Positions 35,422-44,196 of a DNA stretch of 60,876 nt are shown one piece after another. The first letter of the stretch is position 1. Each line of letters begins with the position of its first letter. Under the pieces are notes generated by a model that saw nothing but the letters and a program-made list of their open reading frames with translations, was not told the origin of the DNA and did not search any database. The DNA lies in NCBI GenBank assembly GCA_905235675.1, contig CAJONC010000002.1, positions 1 to 60,876 of the forward strand, in the 5' to 3' direction. The position numbers and the translations under genes are program-made. This DNA comes from an uncultured Bacteroidales bacterium. GTDB taxonomy: Bacteria; Bacteroidota; Bacteroidia; Bacteroidales; UBA932.

Positions 35422-38130
35422 ATGAATAAAAGCATATTCTCAAGAACTCTGGGCATTATAATCGCCATCATTTCATTTGCAATCAATTCCAACGCTCAAG
35501 ATAGATTCATAACCGGTCTGGTAGAAGATGCATCAACCTCTCTTCCTCTTGCCGGCGTTACAATTAGCACCCCTTCGGGAGCCACTGGAGCTGTAAGCGA
35601 TGTAAATGGGGAGTTCTCGGTGAACATAAAAAAGAATTCTTCAGTCATTATCCTCTCCTTCCTTGGATTTGAGTCGGTTACAGTTGATGTTTCTGAACGC
35701 GATAACGTTGGCGTTATCAAGATGCAGCCAGACAACTATCTCTTAAAAGATGCCCTCGTAGTTGGTCAGATAGCTCTTCCTCGAAAGACTCCCGTTGCTG
35801 TCAGTGCTGTCACAGCTTCGATTATCAATGAGAATCTGGGAAACCAGGAACTGGTAGAAATCCTCAAACACACTCCTGGTGTCCATGCTAATCGACAGGG
35901 AGGAGGATGGGCGGATTCCGAGATTTACATGAGAGGTTTTGATAATAGTAATATCGCCGTCATGATTAATGGTATCCCGGTCAATGATCCTGAAAACGGC
36001 ATCGTTTATTGGTCAAACTGGGCAAGTCTGGCAGACGCAGCTGCTGTTATCCAATCTCAGCGAGGAATAGGTTCTGGCAAAGTCGCATCTCCATCCGTCG
36101 GCGGTACCATCAATATTATTACAAAAGGTATAGAGGCAAACCCGGGCGGTTTTGTTAATTACGGCTTGGGCAACGACGGATTCCAGAAACTTGGTTTTGC
36201 CGTTAGCACCGGCTTGATGAAGAATGGATGGTCTGTGACCTTCCAAGGTGGTCGCTCATCAGGCGACGGATACTTTGATGGTGGCCAGTTTAAAGTTTAT
36301 GACTTCTTCGCAAACATATCCAAGCGACTGAATGCTTATCACCAGATAAGCCTCACCGCTTTTGGCTCAATGCAAGAGCACTACTCCCGTAAAGATGCCT
36401 TGACAAAATCCGAATGGGAAAGAGTCCGTTCCCTGTATAAAGTAAATGGAGACTGGACCAGATACAATCCTGAACTTGGATATAACAGCAAAGGTCAAAG
36501 ACGTTCTCAAGGGTTGGAGCACTTCACAAATGCGATGGCCTTCCTAAGCCATATATGGCAGATTAACACTTCGGCAAGTTTGAGTACCAGTGCGTATTAC
36601 TCCTTCGGCAAGGGGTATTCTCATTCCGGCCTTGCGGATGAAGATACATACTCTGAGTATGACTGGTATAGCGCAGATTACGGCATACTTAATACAAAGT
36701 TCCGCGCGAATGATGGCACATTTGATTATGCCAAAATTGAGAATATCAATGCCGCTTCCGACCGTGGTTCTTTGCTCGTAATGTCCAATACTATTGGCAA
36801 TTACGGAACATATGGCTTGGTTTCCACCTTCAAGAAGGATTTCTCAAGCCTGCATCTGACTGCCGGTATAGATATCCGTTCTTATAAAGCTTTGCATCAG
36901 AACACACTTGACGATTTACTCGGGGGGGCTTATTATATTGACCCTGGCCGAAGTGATGTATCGAGTGATAACAACCCCATAGCTACGGATGGATGGAAAC
37001 AGGCGCATCTGGGTATTGGTGACATCCTATACCGTGACTACGACTCCCACATTGTTCAGGAAGGCGGATTTGCACAATTGGAGTACATCGGAGATAAATT
37101 CAGTGCTTTCGTAGCCGGAGCTCTCAGCAATTCACAGTTCTGGAGATTTGACCGTTTCTATTACTCAACTGATAAGGCTAAATCGGACATCGCCACATTC
37201 TGGGGAGGAAACATAAAAGCCGGTGCCAATTTCAACATCAACGACAATCATAATATCTATGCGAACGTCGGTTATGTTTCCAGGGCGCCAAAATTCAAAG
37301 GTGGCGTCTTTATGTCCGCAACCTCTTCCCATAAAATCAATGAACGTGTCGCAAATGAGAAAGCCGCTTCTGCCGAATTGGGATATGGCTTCCACAATGA
37401 GTATGTCGATCTAGCCGCCAACGGATACTTCATTGAGTGGCTTGATAAGGCTATGGCTAAGAGAGGGAAACTGAACGGCCAATATTACTTGAACATGACG
37501 GGCGTCAATTCTCGCCATCTTGGTGTTGAAGTCGAATTAACAACCCGTCCATTCCGCTGGATGGAACTATCAGGAATGCTCTCAATTGGTGACTGGAGAT
37601 GGGATAGCGATAATGTCAAGGGGTACGCATATAACCTGTCCGGTCAGGCTATCAACATGGATGGCGGAGTTACAACACCCGGTGCCGAAGATCATGCTTG
37701 GGCTCTTATCAATATGAAGGGCATCCATGTCGGCGGCTCCGCACAGACAACCGCTTCTATTGATGCTTTATTTAAACCATTCAAGGGATTTAGAATAGGC
37801 GGCGGGTACATCTTCTTCGATAGGAATTACGCTTATTATTCACTTTCCGGTAGCGATCTTTCACTTGGGAAAGAGGTATATGTCAGCGAGCCGTGGAAGG
37901 CCCCATGCGGCGGCTCTCTTGATGCCAGGGCGAGCTACACATTCAAGATTGCAGGAATGGAAGCATCTCTTTCTGGGCAAGTAAACAACATCCTTGATAG
38001 TCACTATATTGAGAAGGCATGGAATCCTTCCAATGTCTCAGCGGCTACAAAAGAAGTTAATCCGGATGATGTTTACATGTTCTACTCTCTTGGACGCATG
38101 TGGAGCATAAAGTTTCAGCTAAAATTCTAG
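35422..38130 (+). CDS. TonB-dependent outer membrane receptor
   Basis: A 902-residue outer membrane transporter. I place the start at 35422 (MNKSIFSRTLGIIIAIISF), which gives a clean signal peptide of 26 residues; a longer frame upstream would add 26 unlikely residues. A carboxypeptidase-regulatory-like domain follows (GLVEDASTSLPLAGVTIS), then the plug with VYWSNWASLADA and GGTINIITKG, then the beta barrel ending in an aromatic IKFQLKF. There is no SusD-like partner, so glycan uptake is less likely. It is followed 5 nt later by an ABC exporter and a metallophosphoesterase, and may handle a small metallophore or peptide. Substrate unknown. Confidence 0.88.
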   Translation: MNKSIFSRTLGIIIAIISFAINSNAQDRFITGLVEDASTSLPLAGVTISTPSGATGAVSDVNGEFSVNIKKNSSVIILSFLGFESVTVDVSERDNVGVIKMQPDNYLLKDALVVGQIALPRKTPVAVSAVTASIINENLGNQELVEILKHTPGVHANRQGGGWADSEIYMRGFDNSNIAVMINGIPVNDPENGIVYWSNWASLADAAAVIQSQRGIGSGKVASPSVGGTINIITKGIEANPGGFVNYGLGNDGFQKLGFAVSTGLMKNGWSVTFQGGRSSGDGYFDGGQFKVYDFFANISKRLNAYHQISLTAFGSMQEHYSRKDALTKSEWERVRSLYKVNGDWTRYNPELGYNSKGQRRSQGLEHFTNAMAFLSHIWQINTSASLSTSAYYSFGKGYSHSGLADEDTYSEYDWYSADYGILNTKFRANDGTFDYAKIENINAASDRGSLLVMSNTIGNYGTYGLVSTFKKDFSSLHLTAGIDIRSYKALHQNTLDDLLGGAYYIDPGRSDVSSDNNPIATDGWKQAHLGIGDILYRDYDSHIVQEGGFAQLEYIGDKFSAFVAGALSNSQFWRFDRFYYSTDKAKSDIATFWGGNIKAGANFNINDNHNIYANVGYVSRAPKFKGGVFMSATSSHKINERVANEKAASAELGYGFHNEYVDLAANGYFIEWLDKAMAKRGKLNGQYYLNMTGVNSRHLGVEVELTTRPFRWMELSGMLSIGDWRWDSDNVKGYAYNLSGQAINMDGGVTTPGAEDHAWALINMKGIHVGGSAQTTASIDALFKPFKGFRIGGGYIFFDRNYAYYSLSGSDLSLGKEVYVSEPWKAPCGGSLDARASYTFKIAGMEASLSGQVNNILDSHYIEKAWNPSNVSAATKEVNPDDVYMFYSLGRMWSIKFQLKF

Positions 38131-38135
38131 GCGGT

Positions 38136-39917
38136 ATGGCTGAAAAGGGCGGCATGAATTATCTAGGTCTGATAGGTCGGTTCTTCCCGAAATACAAAGG
38201 AAGCATCGGCCTTAATATCCTTTTCATGGCGCTGAGTTCAATATTCAGCATCGTAGGGTTTTCAGCCGTCATTCCGATTATCAATATGCTGTTCGGCATA
38301 TCTGAGGAGTCGATACAGATAATGAATAGTCCTGCGAGTTCCTCCTTTCAAGACCTCTTCGATTTCGTAAAGAATAATACTCTATATTACCTGCAGGGAG
38401 CGTCGCTTGAGCATGGAACTGGTTACGGGCTGATGATTATTGCCTTGTTCATCATCATTACTTCTTTTCTAAGTAATGGATGCTCGTTCCTCGCGGAATT
38501 CTTCAGAATTCCTATGAGAGTCGGTATTTTGAAGGACCTTCGGAAAGAACTGTATGACAAAATTCTCGACTTCCCAGCAAGCCTGATGAGTAAGGATAAT
38601 CGTGGTGATCTGGTATCCAGAACGACCAATGACGTTTTGGAGGTTGAATGGTGCGTAAACAACACGCTGGATCTGCTGATAGAACACCCGATTCCTGTTA
38701 TCATCTATCTCATAACTCTCTTTACGATATCCCCTAAACTGACTCTGTTTGCGCTTGCCCTTCTGATGCTCTGCGCCTTGATTGTGATTGCCATTGGCCG
38801 ATCGTTGAAGAGACTTGCCCATAAAGGTCAGAGCGAAAGAGGCACCATTCTCTCTAAATACGAGGAAACGATAGGTGGACTTACAGTAATCCGTTCATTC
38901 AACGCTGAAAAGCAGGCGTCCGAACGCTTTGAAGAGATCAACGAGGAGAACCGTCGTACATTCAGAAAGCTGAACAGGGTACTTGCTTTATCCTCACCCG
39001 TAACCCGCTTTACAGTTTCAACCGTTCTCGCCTTACTTCTTTGGCTTGGAGGGAATAGTATCCTTTCTGAAGGAACACCTCTGTCAGGTGCAGAATTCGT
39101 CTATTTCCTATTGATATTTCACTCTATCATTGATCCTGTCAGGGGCATAGCAAAGGCTTCCTATAGCATCAGAAAACAGGTTGCATCCTTGGAGAGAATC
39201 AACAAGGTCCTGAATATGGAGAATGGGCAAACTGTCGGTGAACAGAATGAGGAAGTAGCCATTGATATTAAGCCGGGAGTACCGGCCTTAGAGTTCTCTC
39301 ACGTCTCGTATTGTTATGAAGATGAGACTCCCGTACTCGATGATTTTTCATTTACCTTAGAGCAGAGAAACAGCGTTGCTATCGTCGGCAGCGTGGGTGT
39401 TGGAAAGACGACAGCTGCCGAACTCGCCATCAAACTCTTTACTCCTCGGGCAGGTGACATCAAGGTTTATGGGAAAGACATCTCTACCGTCTCAGCGGCT
39501 TCGATCAGGAAACTCATTGGCTTCGTCCCTCAAGATGCTGTTATGTTTAATGACACAGTATTCAACAATATTGCTTTGGGGGCCGATAAAGCCTCCGTCA
39601 AGGATGTTGAAGACGCTGCAAAGCAAGCTGGCATCCACGAATTCATAATGTCATTGCCAGAGAGCTATGACACAGTGGTCGGTGATAGAGGGTCTCGTCT
39701 CTCTGGAGGACAGAAACAACAGATCGCGTTGGCTCGTGCATTCCTCAAAGATGCGCCTATTCTCATCCTGGACGAAGCTACTGCATCGTTAGATCCAAGG
39801 ACCGCCGCTTCTATTATGAACGTAATCTCTGAACTGATGCGGTCCCGCTCTACATTGTTGATTACGCATGACGAAAAAGTGGCCAGTATGGCAAATTCCA
39901 TTGTCAAACTTTCCTAA
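38136..39917 (+). CDS. ABC transporter with fused membrane and ATPase domains
   Basis: A 593-residue half-transporter of the MsbA/exporter type. Six membrane helices span residues about 20-320, then the ATPase carries Walker A GSVGVGKT at about 418-425, signature LSGGQKQQ at about 522-529 and Walker B ILILDEATASLD at about 541-552. The start is either 38136 (MAEKGGMNYL) or 38154; I prefer 38136. It begins 5 nt after the TonB receptor. Dimerisation is expected; the substrate could be lipid, peptide or the receptor's own ligand. Confidence 0.85.
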   Translation: MAEKGGMNYLGLIGRFFPKYKGSIGLNILFMALSSIFSIVGFSAVIPIINMLFGISEESIQIMNSPASSSFQDLFDFVKNNTLYYLQGASLEHGTGYGLMIIALFIIITSFLSNGCSFLAEFFRIPMRVGILKDLRKELYDKILDFPASLMSKDNRGDLVSRTTNDVLEVEWCVNNTLDLLIEHPIPVIIYLITLFTISPKLTLFALALLMLCALIVIAIGRSLKRLAHKGQSERGTILSKYEETIGGLTVIRSFNAEKQASERFEEINEENRRTFRKLNRVLALSSPVTRFTVSTVLALLLWLGGNSILSEGTPLSGAEFVYFLLIFHSIIDPVRGIAKASYSIRKQVASLERINKVLNMENGQTVGEQNEEVAIDIKPGVPALEFSHVSYCYEDETPVLDDFSFTLEQRNSVAIVGSVGVGKTTAAELAIKLFTPRAGDIKVYGKDISTVSAASIRKLIGFVPQDAVMFNDTVFNNIALGADKASVKDVEDAAKQAGIHEFIMSLPESYDTVVGDRGSRLSGGQKQQIALARAFLKDAPILILDEATASLDPRTAASIMNVISELMRSRSTLLITHDEKVASMANSIVKLS

Positions 39918-39929
39918 TTCTGGCCCATT

Positions 39930-40664
39930 GTGAGAATAGCGCACCTCTCAGACCTTCATTTAGATTCATCGAAAGATGAAATATACGGGGTGAAGCCATA
40001 TGAGAATCTCTTGAAGGCAGTTTCGTTACTCGAGTCTTACCGGGATATAGAACTGGCTGTTATTACTGGTGACATTTCTAATGACGGATGCCAGTCATCC
40101 TATATACTTGCCGATAAGGCATTCGCTCGTCTCAACTTCCCCGTATACATTCTCAATGGAAACCACGATAATGCCCAGGAATTATTCCAAACGACCTTCA
40201 CAAAGTTCAAATATGAGCCAGTTTTCTGCCGGGGAGAAATTGATTTCATAACAGTTAACACAGTGGTGACAGCAAAAGATGGTACGAATCGTTCACGCGG
40301 AGTGTTGCTAGAGTCGGAACTGAAGAGAATAAAGAGTCTTATCGCTGATGGAGGACGAAAGAAAATCATCCTTATGCACCATCCTGCAACAGAAACCGGG
40401 AGTTGGCTTGACAGGAGAATTCTGGAGAACAGACAGCTCTTTATCAAGTATGTGTCTTCTTCCGATGAGGTGCTGGCGGTTTTATCAGGGCATAACCACT
40501 ATGCGACCAATGAGCGTATTGGGAAGTGTTTGTATAGTATAGCGCCATCTGTTAGCACATCATTTGATAAAGATCTTGAGCCGTTTGAAGAGGCATTCAA
40601 GCCTGGTTTTAACATTTTGACAATAGAAGGAGATTGCTGTAACGTGGAAACTGTTCGTCTCTAA
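39930..40664 (+). CDS. Calcineurin-like metallophosphoesterase
   Basis: A 244-residue cytoplasmic hydrolase with all five metal motifs: D8 and H10 in LSDLHLD, TGDIS at 46-50, GNHD at 77-80, MHHP and SGHNHY. This is the CpdA-like class that cleaves phosphodiesters or phosphomonoesters. It uses a GTG start 12 nt after the ABC transporter, so it is almost surely in that operon. Its role beside a TonB receptor and exporter is unclear; it could remove a phosphate or nucleotide group from an imported compound (inference). It ends convergent with a small minus-strand gene, overlapping by 4 nt. Confidence 0.85.
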   Translation: MRIAHLSDLHLDSSKDEIYGVKPYENLLKAVSLLESYRDIELAVITGDISNDGCQSSYILADKAFARLNFPVYILNGNHDNAQELFQTTFTKFKYEPVFCRGEIDFITVNTVVTAKDGTNRSRGVLLESELKRIKSLIADGGRKKIILMHHPATETGSWLDRRILENRQLFIKYVSSSDEVLAVLSGHNHYATNERIGKCLYSIAPSVSTSFDKDLEPFEEAFKPGFNILTIEGDCCNVETVRL

Positions 40665-40873
40665 ATACTGAACAGTTCGAGTTGTTTTACGGATTCCGGA
40701 GCATACTTCAGCAAAGCATCTTTCATCTTCGATATAATACCAAGGAGCTCGTTTTTGTCCGATTGCAGCCGTTGAATCATTATCTCCTGCCTCTTTATGG
40801 TATCATCCATTTTTAGAGCCTGGATCACAATATTGGTGACGATGTTTTCGTTCATTTCCATAACACATTTCAT
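40661..40873 (-). CDS. Small coiled-coil protein
   Basis: A 70-residue frame starting MKCVMEMNENIV and running through a helical, likely coiled segment (TIKRQEIMIQRLQSDKNELL) to the end ESVKQLELFSI. A longer frame reaches 40909. Codon use looks genuine. The C-terminal QLELF resembles clamp-binding motifs (QxxLF-type), though this could be chance. Convergent overlap of 4 nt with the metallophosphoesterase. No family recognised. Confidence 0.5.
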   Translation of the reverse strand: MKCVMEMNENIVTNIVIQALKMDDTIKRQEIMIQRLQSDKNELLGIISKMKDALLKYAPESVKQLELFSI

Positions 40874-40947
40874 TACGGTTACGTTAGTATATACACTTGT
40901 AGTGTGCATTCTTACATATTCTTGCTGGAAATTAGTGCATTATAAAC

Positions 40948-40982
40948 AAAAAACCGTCGAATTCCTTGGAGGAACTCAACGG
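40948..40982 (-). terminator. Intrinsic terminator of the ECF sigma gene
   Basis: On the minus strand, CCGTTGAGTTCCT and AGGAATTCGACGG form a nearly perfect stem, followed by a run of six T. It sits 22 nt after the sigma gene's stop. Confidence 0.75.
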
Positions 40983-41003
40983 CTTAGTGCTTGTGCGGAT
41001 AGG

Positions 41004-41597
41004 TTACTTGTAAAGGGTCTTTACATACCGGAGGATTTTTTGACGGAGTCTTGACTTGCGAGTATCGATGTTGCCACCGGTATTGTGTGTGATTTCCATC
41101 ATCTCGTCCTTCGATAAACCATCTTTCATCATTTCAAGCAAAAGCTTGTCACTATCGTTCAGCGTCGAAAGGAAACCGGTGAGATGAGCTAGCCGGTCCT
41201 TGGATTCAGACAACTCTTCAGAATACTGGAATGGTGCCAGAATTGATTTGTCTTCTAAATCCATCCCCTCAAAAACGTCAAAACGCGTCTTTGCCGTGAT
41301 TATCTTTTTCAGTTTCTTTGATTCACTGATAGTGTAATTACGGGCCACAACACAAACCCAGGACTTGAATGGGGCCCCATGATCAGGATCATAGGAGGTG
41401 CTTCTATTCAAAATGTGAAGATTGGCACTCTGAATGAAGTCATCAACATCTATATAACCCCTCTTCACCCAGGAGCTGGCGTTCTTCATTAGTGTAAATC
41501 TAACAGTGTCAGAAATAGACTTAATGATGTCAGGGCTGAAAAGCGATAGGTTTTTGCCAATAGATGAATCGCTTGAAGGTGAAAAGTTCTGGGACAT
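41004..41597 (-). CDS. Sigma-70 family (ECF-like) RNA polymerase sigma factor
   Basis: A 197-residue sigma factor. Region 2 is recognisable in WVKRGYIDVDDFIQSANLHI with the following FKSWVCVVARNYTISE, which matches the promoter-melting helices. Region 4 is at the C terminus (SDKLLLEMMKDGLSKDEMME then a helix ending RQKILRYVKTLY). No anti-sigma gene adjoins it. It could direct some of the island genes; no target promoter is proposed. It ends with its own terminator. Confidence 0.75.
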   Translation of the reverse strand: MSQNFSPSSDSSIGKNLSLFSPDIIKSISDTVRFTLMKNASSWVKRGYIDVDDFIQSANLHILNRSTSYDPDHGAPFKSWVCVVARNYTISESKKLKKIITAKTRFDVFEGMDLEDKSILAPFQYSEELSESKDRLAHLTGFLSTLNDSDKLLLEMMKDGLSKDEMMEITHNTGGNIDTRKSRLRQKILRYVKTLYK

Positions 41598-41788
41598 AGC
41601 GCGTGAAAGATTGAGAGTTGATGGAAATAATGGCGGTTGCCCGCCATCCGCTCAGAAAAAAGTCGGTTTAGCGACGCCGTCTAACACTCAACCGTGTCCA
41701 GAACTCCATGTCAAAGAACTAATCGCCTTTTCGGCCGCACAAATATATACTTATTTCTCAAGTATTCTTACATGTAATCTTGACTATT

Positions 41789-42274
41789 TTACTGAATTGT
41801 TTTCGCGACAAATAGTCCATGGATACTTTTCGCTCCGCAATTATGAAGTAAATCACCAACTTTCTGAAGAGATTGGCCGGTTGTATAGATACCTCCTATA
41901 AGGAGGACGCTCTTTCCGTTTACACGTTCTTTGTTGCATTGGTAAAAACGTTTGTGAGTAATAGGATCCGAATCGAATTTGAGCGTTACGCCGTCCAGGA
42001 ATACCGGGCATGGAAGTGCTTCTGACAGCTTTTCTGCCATTTCTCCAAATCTAAGGATAGTCTTAGCGCCAGTCGTTCCGGGAGCGAAGCACACTATATC
42101 GATGTGCATGTCATTGACGATCTCTCTTGCTTTGCCCTCAATCTGTGTCAGAATCTCGGGGTAAACGTCACCGGTCATAAATGCCTGTACGGTGTCTCTG
42201 TCATGAGCCAGCTTAGCTGATGGAGCTTTTACGGACTCAGGGTAATAATCCATTAAATAGCTACAGTTATACAT
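41789..42274 (-). CDS. Phosphoribosyltransferase-like protein with altered PRPP loop
   Basis: A 161-residue protein from the start MYNCSYLMDYYPES. The fold pattern suggests a type I PRTase: IDIVCFAPGTTGAKTI in the first half and SVLLIGGIYTTGQSL in the PRPP-loop position. The usual acidic pair (VDDV) is replaced by IGGI, so catalysis is doubtful; it may bind nucleotides as a regulator. ComF-like proteins are the nearest look-alike. It starts 19 nt after the Schlafen-WYL gene stop, so they are probably co-transcribed. Confidence 0.65.
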   Translation of the reverse strand: MYNCSYLMDYYPESVKAPSAKLAHDRDTVQAFMTGDVYPEILTQIEGKAREIVNDMHIDIVCFAPGTTGAKTILRFGEMAEKLSEALPCPVFLDGVTLKFDSDPITHKRFYQCNKERVNGKSVLLIGGIYTTGQSLQKVGDLLHNCGAKSIHGLFVAKTIQ

Positions 42275-42293
42275 GTTGCGTAAATAAATAGTC

Positions 42294-43973
42294 TCACATA
42301 ACATACTGTAGAACAAACTCGCGAATTGCTCTGTGGAGCTCTTCAGAATCCTCTGTATTCTGAATGGTGATTTCGTCGGCCATAGACAAGAAAAAACTCT
42401 TGACCGGAATCAGGGAGTAAACAATGGTATCTAGGCGGTATATGCCATTGCCGACGTGCTCAAACATCTCTTTATTAGCATTGGCATAGATATCACAAAA
42501 ATTGGTCATAGCACGAAGTCCCATATCAAGGCAGATATGGTACCGTACTCCCATATCCGTCCAATCAAAGACATCCGTTTTTGCTATGACATGTTGGTCG
42601 CCATATTTCCATTCATCCTTCAGTACCCGCACATCAGACACCCGCGAGAGTTTGAACTGCCGGATAGCTTTTTTGTCCATGTCATAGCACATAATAGACT
42701 CTCCATTGCACACAAACTCAAATGGCTCAACGCGCCGATCACTGACAGTCTTGCTATTTGCCGAGGCATATCTGTAGAGAATGGCCTGCTTATGCTCTCT
42801 TACGGCCTTTTCCAACTTGTCATATAACCGAACTTCCTTGCTGATATTTTTCAGTTGCTGCCTGCGGACAAGAATCTCGTCATTATTCATCTCCTTACAC
42901 TCCTCACCATCACGCAAGTAAGCAACGCTATTGAGATATACGATACAGTACTGCGAAGGAAGCACAGTAATTTCAGCTACGTTATCATTTCTTTTAGACG
43001 GCTGAATATGGATACACTGATTGATGAACAATGAAACGGTCTCTGGATTACTAGCCTGAAAAATACGATGAATCTGTTGCTTTACGAAGTCGCAGTACGT
43101 CGCGATATCATTGATTGGACGCTGGTATACAGTGTAGTTTGTAAGCCACATTCTGATGTCTTTCTCAACACCATAGTATTCCTTTCCAACTTGCTTCGGA
43201 TAGGCGCGTTTGGTTACGGGGTCAACTCCTATGTATAAGGTCCCACCATCAGAATTAAGGAACCCACAGAGTTTTCTGCAGATCTCAATTCTCTGATTAT
43301 CATATTTGGCCGTTTTGGGTTTCTCCATAAAAGAGGACTTAAGTTCAATATGCTGAGTCTCTTCTCCGAAGTAGTCAGGATTTTCTTTAGGTCCAACCTC
43401 GACTATTTTCTCTACGATTCTTTCTTTTTCAATTACAACCTCTTTCACTACCTCTTTGATAATCTCCCTATCGACATATACGACTTGCGGGATTGCCTGT
43501 GCCGACACTATGGTCTTGCAAAATAGAACAGCGAACTTGTCGGCGAAGAAAGGAAGCTTAAGATCTGCCCAGGAGAACCCTAATTGATTAATTATTCCGT
43601 TTTCCGACATCGCCTTTTTAAGCGAGCGTAATTCGTTTTTAAAAGTGGGCGCCATATTCTCAAGAAGCATCTCAAGAACAACGACTACGCGGGCGGACTT
43701 GTCACCATTTGGACACATTAGAAGATAGGCTGCAAGATTACGACAGTAATCGTTGTAGTCACTTATGCTCTCATTGACGCCGTACAAGAAGTCCTTAGCC
43801 TCAAGACGCGAGAGAATGTGGTCAATCTTTATGGAAAGATCGCCCATTGCCTTCTTCTTCGCCGTCTCGGAAGACTGCTTGTTTGAGAGTACATCAAATA
43901 TAGATGACTCTACCTTGGGCATGTCCTTTATGACCTGGCCGAGCTGCTCGAATGATGAGAATGTCTTGCACAT
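42294..43973 (-). CDS. AlbA_2/Schlafen-domain protein with a WYL domain
   Basis: A 559-residue protein from MCKTFSSFEQ. The N-terminal 160 residues are helical. Then comes a charged coiled stretch (EIIKEVVKEVVIEKERIVEK). The AlbA_2 (Schlafen-type) domain at about 205-345 shows HIELKSSF, then ICRKLCGFLNSDGGTLYIGV, a nucleic-acid binding fold found in regulators and some nucleases. Residues about 390-500 form a WYL domain (AILYRYASANSK, RRVEPFEFVCNG), a ligand sensor common in defence-gene regulators. It is divergent from the TerB-like gene across a palindrome-bearing gap and may control both sides. Confidence 0.75.
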   Translation of the reverse strand: MCKTFSSFEQLGQVIKDMPKVESSIFDVLSNKQSSETAKKKAMGDLSIKIDHILSRLEAKDFLYGVNESISDYNDYCRNLAAYLLMCPNGDKSARVVVVLEMLLENMAPTFKNELRSLKKAMSENGIINQLGFSWADLKLPFFADKFAVLFCKTIVSAQAIPQVVYVDREIIKEVVKEVVIEKERIVEKIVEVGPKENPDYFGEETQHIELKSSFMEKPKTAKYDNQRIEICRKLCGFLNSDGGTLYIGVDPVTKRAYPKQVGKEYYGVEKDIRMWLTNYTVYQRPINDIATYCDFVKQQIHRIFQASNPETVSLFINQCIHIQPSKRNDNVAEITVLPSQYCIVYLNSVAYLRDGEECKEMNNDEILVRRQQLKNISKEVRLYDKLEKAVREHKQAILYRYASANSKTVSDRRVEPFEFVCNGESIMCYDMDKKAIRQFKLSRVSDVRVLKDEWKYGDQHVIAKTDVFDWTDMGVRYHICLDMGLRAMTNFCDIYANANKEMFEHVGNGIYRLDTIVYSLIPVKSFFLSMADEITIQNTEDSEELHRAIREFVLQYVM

Positions 43974-44094
43974 AATGTTGTTTGTCGTTGTTTCTGTTGC
44001 AAAGGTCTGAAGAATGGCAATCAAAAGAAATCATTCGGAACAACAAAAGAAAAATTGCGATTTCTGTGCATTATTTATAACGCGCTTAAAATGA

Positions 44095-44116
44095 GCCATT
44101 TGTCGCAACTAATGGC
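44095..44116. promoter_or_regulatory. Palindrome in the divergent regulator/TerB gap
   Basis: GCCATT (44095-44100) and AATGGC (44111-44116) with a 10-nt spacer, one helical turn between half-site centres plus. It lies between the Schlafen-WYL gene and the TerB-like gene and is a candidate site for the WYL protein. Confidence 0.35.
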
Positions 44117-44135
44117 GTTGAAAAAAAGACACTTT

Positions 44136-44158
44136 GCGGCAAAATTTTGTTTTGCCGC
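44136..44158. promoter_or_regulatory. Second inverted repeat in the divergent gap
   Basis: GCGGCAAAA (44136-44144) and TTTTGCCGC (44150-44158), perfect 9-bp arms with a 5-nt loop. Could be an operator or a hairpin just upstream of the TerB-like gene promoter (an imperfect TAATTTCG at about 44169). Confidence 0.45.
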
Positions 44159-44196
44159 GTCATTTTTGTAATTTCGTTGCGATAATCATTCTTCTT

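Noticed and set aside
41506..41901. 131-codon plus-strand frame between the sigma and PRTase-like genes
   Set aside because: Overlaps two minus-strand genes at both ends and has no motif.
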